NCBI GenBank assembly: GCA_015680905.1
Contig: CM027384.1
Span: 65,417,001-65,481,000 of the forward strand
Direction: 5' to 3'
Source of the DNA: Coptis chinensis
Taxonomy: Eukaryota > Streptophyta > Magnoliopsida > Ranunculales > Ranunculaceae
DNA: 64,000 bases
A program made the position numbers and the translations under genes. The notes under the pieces were generated by a model. The model ran no database searches, was not told the DNA's origin, and worked only from the letters and a program-made list of their open reading frames with translations. Of the stretch, positions 56,722-64,000 are shown piece after piece. Each line of letters starts with the position of its first letter. Positions within the stretch are counted from its first letter, which is position 1.

Positions 56722-59491
56722 TCATGAGGTTTGTCTGTACATTAGTCATTCAATAATTACTTCATGTGTTGTATTATAAACTTTAAGCCACGATCTATCT
56801 CTCTTTTTGTCTCATATTTTAAGTAGTGTTGTATTATAAACCTTAAGCCAATTTGGTGTGTAATGAAGAGAAGAAACTGCAGTTCTTTAGGTTGAGATTC
56901 TATGTTAAGTAGTTGAATTTTTTTTACCGTCATTCTCATCGTTAATCGACGATCTTGGAGGACTTTGTTCCAATTATGGTTTTAGCCCTTTAGGACTGTC
57001 GATTTCTTTTCCAATATGCATCCTCCAAAGAGAGGATTTTTTTGGTAGTATCCTTAAATTTATTGAACTATCTTTTACCAAAAATAAAGCAAATAGTCAC
57101 GGTTACCAAATTGACCCATAAAGTTAAATACATAGGGGTTTTTTCATTTCCAAGCTTATTGGCGTACCTGCAACAAACAATACTCCACCTTCCAAAACCA
57201 ACACTTCAAGTTGTTATTATTCTTCAGTATAATGAAACTCATTTGTACTTATGGTAATAGTAACTCATTTGACATGGGATTACACTTTTCATTATAACGT
57301 TACGCTTTGTCCACCTCTATAAATTGCATGGTCCACAAAAATCAAGTGAATTGGTCTGAAAGGTATGGTTCTCTATTATTATTATTTTCTACTACTGTGT
57401 AAAGCATCTTCCCTTCAATCGAACTTTTATTATGTACTGTTGTGCAGAATTTAGATGCATTTCATCACAATTCCAACATAATCAATTCAATAACTTCCTT
57501 CATCCTAACAAAGCCAATGGTTTTCCATTTTCTTATGTCTTTTTTTTCTTCTTATCATACATATTGTGCACAATTATAGATATCATATCAATTTAAAGAA
57601 CATTACACAATATTTATTTTTTTTATTCAAATAATTCATACCATACTTAATAACAATGTTCAGGTTTGTACAATATTTACTTACTTTTTTTGTTCGACCT
57701 CAACCTGATAAATCCTTCCTTTGTATATTGTATACATCATTTCCCTATGTAACTATGTTGCTTCCACTATAGTTAATATTATTTATTTATTTATTTATTT
57801 TATTTATTCATTTATTCTTTTTGCATAAATGGATAGTCTGTCAAACACCTCTAGAGTTACAAAGAAAACAACCACAACATCTTTTGAAGATAGATTTCCA
57901 ATTTATACTACTCAAAACACCTCAAAACATAAAGTTTTTCTATATCTTTATGACTACATCTACAAGTCACACCTAAAACCAAAACTCGCCATTGGAGAAA
58001 ACCCTAAAAAAAAAACGGATACTAAATTATATTCGAACTGTGTGGACGATATAGATTAAGTTATTGTACATCACAGAGCTAACATCACCCCGGTAGTTGT
58101 TTACCACAATTCCTACATGAATAATTTAGTTATTATTACGCTTTCAAATCATTTTGTATTGTACATTTCCCTCTTCAAAATGTTACACATTACTATCCTA
58201 CTTCAAAATGTTTTCAATTAATTTGGCACAAAAATGATTAGAGTTACCTAATCTATATCATTGAATCATTTTTTTTTTTTTTTTTTTTTGCGCACATTAA
58301 TTAGACTTCTTCATCGAGTTGGCCTACTTATCAAAAAAATTCTCCCCTTACAATTAGGAAAATAGTCAATGGCATACGAAATTTTAAATCACATTATCAA
58401 TAAACAAAATATAAAGAGAAACATAATGTATATAAATTAAAATCATTAAAGAAAAATTTACTTTTCCTCTTTTGAGATCCTATCGGAGTATTAGACCTTA
58501 TACAAACTAGTGAGAAAATTTCTTAACTATTACAATCGGGGTTTTGAGAAAATTCTTGATCATAAAAGCAAAAAAAGCCTTGACAGCGTTTTAAAAAAAA
58601 TTACTCTACAAACACAAAATGTTGGAGTCAGTATATTTTCGCCCCCCTAAAGTGAAACAAACTACAATTCTACATTCCTATACAACTTTCCCAACTTAAT
58701 ATATTCTCCTCTTAAATGAGGCACACTCCTAAAAGTCTAACACATTTATTAGAAAATTATAATACCCTCTTCTGTCAAAAACAAAAGCTTCCGGAAGTGT
58801 ACTTCATTTTCTATTCTTATTACAGATCGCAACCATGTAGAAGCTCTGTTCTCGTCTTCCAACATGTAATTCTCTCTCCAAAGGCTGCATTTTTCTGGTG
58901 TATGCCTGACTGGGTGGCTATGAGCTAAGGCAAAATTGGTGTCTCTGTATTGGTACCAAGGAGTGGGCTGTCATAGAGAATGCCTCACCTCGCTTCTTGT
59001 GTCTGACAACATAGGTGGAAATACAATCACAGTGTCAATGGTAAACACGATGGCCTTACTATGTCGAAATTTCTAGTCATAGGACTTATATCATAAATAA
59101 TTAAGGTTACTACATATGCCACAACTCGAACTTTCCTATCATGAAAAGCTTGCAAGTCAAAATGCAAACTCCATTATATAACTGGGTCGGCTTAACATGG
59201 CAATTGATACATGAATGCAACGGAGACTATATGAGGCCTATACATGAAGAGTTAACCCACACCACGAAAGTTTTAAATGAGCTGAAAGTTGGTGGTGATG
59301 ATCTCCATTGAGGAGAGGTCAAATTATCTCCAAAGAACATCCCTAACTCTTTTCCATGTGGGCCCATGAATCATTGTCAGTTAGACACATTGTGTGCAAG
59401 TTGTAAACCCGGAGGCGGCGCAAGAAGACAGTTCTCAAAGTAGAGATTAAATGGCATTATCCGGGTCAGTAGGTCATCCATAATTTCAAAT
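56722..59491. other. Unassigned AT-rich DNA with microsatellites
   Basis: (TTTA)n at about 57780-57810 and a T-run at 58269-58290. The 76-codon ORF at 57829 is rich in T, K and Y and shows no family features. No gene is supported. Confidence 0.5.
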
Positions 59492-60455
59492 GGTATTTGT
59501 TACTGAGGGACTCCATATTGTATTGGGTAGACTCTAAAAAAAAAACAATTATTAGAAGTGTGCTATTGGTCCCAAAAAATTAAAAAAAAAAATAATTATT
59601 ACAAGTGTGTTATTGGTCCCAAAAAATTGTTTTGTGTTGGCACCTCCCAAACCAACGTGAATTTCTTCTTTTCAGCCCTTCTCTTCTATTCTCTTCTCTT
59701 CTCTTCCACCATCATAAATCTTAAACCATGAAAACTATATCCTAACACTAACATTAAACACTAGGGCTGAATATGCATGGCTAGACTGTTGAATATGCAT
59801 GTGTACAGTGGCTGAATGAGAAAATTCGAAAACCCCAAGCTTAAACGACCCGGCTAGGTCGTTTGTATTGCATACCAAACAGTCTGGTCACACCGTCTGG
59901 ACTTAGTCCAAAACGATGTGGTCATATCGTTTGGTATATGGACTAAAAAAACTTGCCGGTATGGCCAAATCGTTTGGACTTAGTCCCAAAAGACATGGCC
60001 ACATCGTTTGGGACGGTGTAGCCATGTCATTTGGGATTTGAACTTGGATAAAAATGACTTGTCTGCGTTTTTGGTCTCTTTGAACGGTGTGTCCACACCG
60101 TTTTGGACTTAATCCAACGGCGCCATGGCACCGCGTTTTGGAACCCAATGCCCATGTCGTTTGAGATTTGAACTTGGATAAAAATGACTTGTCTATTTTT
60201 TTGGCCTCTTGAACAAGTTAGTGTCTACACCGCCTGGACTGACTAAGTCAAAACGATACGGCCACAATCGCTTTAGTTTTAACAAAACGACTGGCAAATT
60301 CGTTTAAGCTTGGGTTTTTGAAATCAACTTTTTGAGACCAATGTCACACTTGTAATAATTTTTTTTTTTTAGCTTTTTTGAGACCAATGACACTTATAAT
60401 AATTGGTTTTTTTTTTGTATGCCAACACAATATGGGTCCGTGAGTAATAGGACCC
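59492..60455. mobile_element. Non-autonomous TIR DNA transposon, copy 2
   Basis: Same family as 1346-2278, with a perfect 8-bp duplication TTTCAAAT (59484-59491 and 60456-60463). Its left tip is GGTATTTGTTACTGAGG and its reversed right tip is GGGTCCTATTACTCACGG: the two tip types are on the opposite sides compared with copy 1, although the interiors run in the same direction. No transposase. Confidence 0.9.
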
Positions 60456-60963
60456 TTTCAAATCCAATTTGCTGCTTATTCGGCCGGTCAACAATTTTTT
60501 AAGGAAATCAGATTCAAGATGGCAACTCGGTACATTTCAACTAAAAAGCAGCAAAACAAGTAGTAGTAGTAGAGAATGGTATATTTTCTCATCATTCAAT
60601 TTTTGTTCTACTACAGGGATGCCAATTTTTGTTCTACTACAGTCAAGTGAGTGGAATTGATGCAAAGAAGAAAAGAAACTGAATTGAACGCAAGAAAAGA
60701 TTTCTACACATGATAGCTCGGGCGTTGTTCTTGTATTTTGGTTTCGAGCAAATTGACAAACAATTTGATTTTTGATATTAGTTCCATGTTCAGTTTTGAG
60801 TATTTGATGCTATGATTTGTTTATTCTCAGAATAAGTTATTGGAGAGAAAAAATAATTTTGATAACAATCATATAACAAAAGACGCATACTACTGCAAAA
60901 TTATATTAGAAAGGTTATCCCGATAATGCTGCAAGATCAACAATCTCAGGAGATCCACCTATC
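60456..60963. other. Intergenic, nothing recognised
   Basis: A short duplication (ccaatttttgttctactacag, twice near 60600-60640) is the only structure seen. Confidence 0.5.
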
Positions 60964-62806
60964 CATTCTCTGTAGACGTTTTGGACCAATACATCCCTCC
61001 AACTTTCAATCCATTACAATATTAATGCTTCCTAGTTCCTACTAGAGTAACACAATACCATTCTCTAGAGATTTGTTTTCCTTCGGAGATTAGCTTTAAG
61101 CCACATTACTTTATCCAGCTAAGCAAAATCTTAGCATAGAAAAAAAATATATGAATGAAGAAATTTTTTAAAGCTAGAATCAATTAACATGAATCAACTC
61201 TCTGTGGCACTCTCGGTAGCATAAGCCACTTTCTGCATGATCATGTTCTCGGCTGTACGGATAGCAGCTTGTGACCCTGTGATTATCACTTTTCTGCCGA
61301 TTTACCAAGTAAGAAAAAAATGAATTAGATATCCAAACCCACAAATAAAACGCCATTTAACGTGTCTTCTATACCTTTCAGATGTACCAGAGATGAAATC
61401 CCCTCGGTCTGATATCTTTATCCTGGCCCCACTAGTCTGTTGAATGGAGTTAATAGTACTGATTAAACTGAAATAACATGCACTATACCAACAGAAGATA
61501 CTACACATATTCCAAGCGGATTATTGGTCCCAAAGAGGAAAAAACAATTTCTATTTTCACCCCAATTTAAAAGATTCTCTTCGGCATACCTGATTAATAT
61601 CCATTAGATTACGTCCACCACGACCAACGACTAGTCCAACATGCTCATCTGCAACCCCAATTGTCACTGAGTTGCTTCTATCCTCCTGAGGTACACCAAA
61701 TTAGATACTGTTAACCACCTCAATATCAGATCTGAACAGAAAACTCGTGATATGACCACATCACCATGATCTGGAAACTGTAAACTGAGTGAAGCTATCT
61801 CAAAAACTGAACAGAGCTAATATAACATAATTACTCGGACAACATTAAATCCAAGAAGTTCAGATGTGGGTCCTGGACTTCCAGTTCTAGTATGAAAAGG
61901 AAACCATCTGAGCTAATTTGGCCTTCACGATATAACAGGCATCCAAAAGGAACCTCTTCACAGTCCATAATGGATTTTTCTTCGGAGACAACCAAAATGA
62001 GGACGCATCAGATTTCATTTCAAGTCAAAGGTTTACGAAAAGAAACAGGTTTTAACCGAAATTTGACAGAGCTCTCCATCATTCAATACGGAAAAACAAG
62101 TACATAAAGCTAACAAGAGACAGAGATGGACCAAACCTTGTTATTTTGAAATCCTCCTGATCCGTTTCGTCCATTACGTGCTAATATTCCAACAGAAGGA
62201 GCCATATATCCATATGGTAAACTGGAAAAATTAACACCTGAAAATCCAAATATGGTAGCATCAGGCTGCTTGATACTTGCCAAGATATTACAATAACTGT
62301 AACAATATTTCAAAACATACAATGCATGAGTGTTTTCTCCTCTAACGTTTATCAACAGTAAAAAGAGGAAAGAGAACTGCAATTGCGAGTTATTTTCTTT
62401 AGCATTCCCAGGAAATTGTCAATGATTGTATGCATAACAAATTAGAAACGTCAAAATCAGCACAAACAAGAGATTAGAAACAATGTTTCACAGCAAGAAC
62501 CACTGGCCGGCTGGTCAAGCCCTGGGAGGATGGGCCAAAGATCTTGCGATTCCCACTTTCATCTCAGAAAAGGGATTTAGAGGGGTTATGGAATAAAAAG
62601 TTCTAACCATCAAAGGAACAGCAAGATATTCACAAACACCCCTTTCTCTAAAATAAATGAAACACTCGAAATGGAGAATTCACTTATTTTCCCCTGTTGT
62701 GTGAATAAATGAAACCTCGATTTGATTAATAACTCATCGAGTTGGGTGTATGATTTATGAAACTATGTATACAACATGTATCATGGTCAAAGCTTAAAGA
62801 AAAGTT
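60964..62806. repeat. Duplicated block B (also at 21610-23495)
   Basis: The partner of block A in the same orientation. Similarity runs from gacgttttggaccaatacat to tgtatcatggtcaaagct, then is replaced by an (AT)n tract at about 62810. Open exon frames and splice sites are preserved here, unlike in block A. Confidence 0.9.
61194..62265 (-). CDS. BTR1: BTR1-like KH protein, 3' exons with intact frame
   Basis: Four minus-strand exons join without frame loss. Exon A about 62265-62137 ([20 protein letters not shown], ending QNNK, donor gtttgg). Exon B 61685-61590 ([20 protein letters not shown], then [16 protein letters not shown] is the KH RNA-binding loop; 32 codons). Exon C 61436-61375 ([20 protein letters not shown], phase 2). 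Exon D 61293-61194 ([32 protein letters not shown], stop). This is KH3 and the C-terminus of a BTR1/NOVA-like RNA-binding protein. Exons for KH1 and KH2 are not seen up to 64000; they may lie beyond, or this may be a 3' fragment. The start of exon A is uncertain. Confidence 0.85.
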
Positions 62807-64000
62807 TCATAATATATATATATATATAGGAGGGATAGAGCCACATTGTAAACGAATCCAAGCAAAATAGTGGACTTAAAAGTTGAATTAAAGGCTGAAT
62901 TTTTGTAGATATGATCTCCCCACCATGGAGAACATGCTCACAAAAATTCAGCTCATTCAAAAAAGTTTAACCTTTGAACATGCTCACAAAAAATTTGGAC
63001 CGTTGGATTAAAAGTTAAAAAATGAACCCGACTGTTCTCCTTCTTCTCAACAAAACCCATCTCTGCAACTCTCTCTCCTCTCTCAGTTACATAGGTGAAG
63101 CTGTCGAACCAAGATTGAAAGTTGCCGAACGAAAAAATAGTTAACAAAGAAAAAAAAAACGAATAACTAAAGTTTGAAACTGGTAAAAGGAAATGAAGGT
63201 CAACATTTTAAAATTAAAACTACCCCATTTCTTCATTTTCACCAATTTTCGCTGCCAATCTATCCCCTTGAAATCAGTGAATCTTTCTCACCTCACTTTC
63301 TAATTAAGTCTTTCTTCCTCATCATATCGCATAATTCAATCTCATCCGACATTAAAAAAAATTCAAATCTGTGATTTCATGAGTTCAAAATCACTCCTAC
63401 TGTTTGAATCAAAGACCCATCTTAGTGTTCCACACAGTACATGAAAAATGGAGTACCATATATGCTAGAGATTCATTTACATGTGTTACGTATCTTATTT
63501 GTAGTATTGTAGGTGGACATCATGAAAGAATATTGCATCTCTTAAATAGTGGTAGGAGACAAAATTACACACAAGCAAAAGCCTCAAAACAGTATTATAA
63601 CTTGAATTTTGCTGCAGCAAACAAAGTCCATAAAGGAAGAACACAACACATACATTATATTTTGTACCCAATTCCATATATTTTCAGCAGAATTCAATAT
63701 CCAGCCCATCCATATGTGTTAAACATCCGATATCCACCCAATTCCTTATAAAAAGATTTGAAGAGAAAACTCAGTACAAGAGATAAAATTATGTATTTTT
63801 TATCTTAAAAATCGTTTTCGAAATGTCAATCGAAGAAATGAGATGGAATTAAGATGAAAGAAAATAGAAATTGGACTGGGATTTGAGAGGGAGAGAGATG
63901 AGCACAAATGGAGTAGAGCAGCAGGCAGTAATGGGTTTGAAGGGAGAGGAAAATGGTAGAGAAAAGTGTTTAATTTGGGAAATTATTTGACTTCCCCCGA
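62807..64000. other. Unassigned, no gene supported
   Basis: An (AT)n run at about 62810-62828, then AT-rich sequence. ORFs at 62953 (minus) and 63404 (plus) show no family features. If the KH gene continues upstream, its exons are not recognisable here. Confidence 0.4.

Noticed and set aside
57829..58059. 76-codon ORF MDSLSNTSRVTKKTTTTSFE
   Set aside because: No domain, no splice context and no repeat of the pattern elsewhere; not enough support to call it a gene.

Overview
This window looks like plant nuclear DNA, from a flowering plant and probably a eudicot. It is AT-rich, has GT-AG introns, carries three or more Ty1/copia lineages primed by initiator tRNA-Met, a Helitron of the plant rep/helicase type, several MITEs, and exon fragments of typical plant genes (AGT1, PILS, DXS, CAND1, and a BTR1-like KH-domain RNA-binding gene). 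I found no gene that is clearly intact. Almost everything recognisable is mobile DNA or a broken or partial gene copy.

Layout. 1-1217 is the end of a copia LTR with a primer-binding site and a truncated gag. 1346-2278 is a TIR transposon with an 8-bp target duplication; a second copy lies at 59492-60455. 3189-18171 is best read as one 15-kb Helitron. It has a TC start, a triplicated phase-0 exon, a frameshifted Rep (HUH and Y2) and PIF1-like helicase, then captured intron-containing fragments in the order AGT1, PILS, DXS, AGT1, and a hairpin plus CTAG terminus. 18216-19192 is a poly(A)-tailed retroposed sequence. 19298-21453 holds one CACTA end and two MITEs, one of them packed with CG-rich hairpins. 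21610-23495 and 60964-62806 are two copies of the 3' part of a BTR1-like KH gene on the minus strand. 24640-25372 is a LINE fragment. 25919-32259 is a minus-strand copia element containing a hAT-like insertion (30989-31793) and a CAND1 exon. 33542-34336 is a probable small Helitron. 35165-40767 and 41044-47059 are two full-length plus-strand copia elements with perfect 5-bp target duplications. The second is inserted inside the KH2 exon of the KH gene and carries a 424-bp MULE-like insertion with a 9-bp duplication. 47182-59491 is mostly unassigned AT-rich DNA with four diverged copies of a promoter-like module and one frameshifted coding fragment at 56331-56721. 62807-64000 shows nothing firm.

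How the parts relate. The minus-strand KH gene seems to run from about 47181 down to 21834, with the KH2-to-KH3 interval expanded by nested transposons and one exon cut by copia. The second copy (61194 to about 62265) keeps open, correctly phased exons and may be the surviving 3' end of a working paralogue continuing past the window. The Helitron's captured exons all lie on its helicase strand, so read-through could make chimeric transcripts.

One pattern runs through the window: differences between repeat copies, and many apparent frameshifts, sit at CAG/CTG triplets. That is the plant CHG methylation context, so some of the apparent decay may be a sequencing artefact rather than biology.
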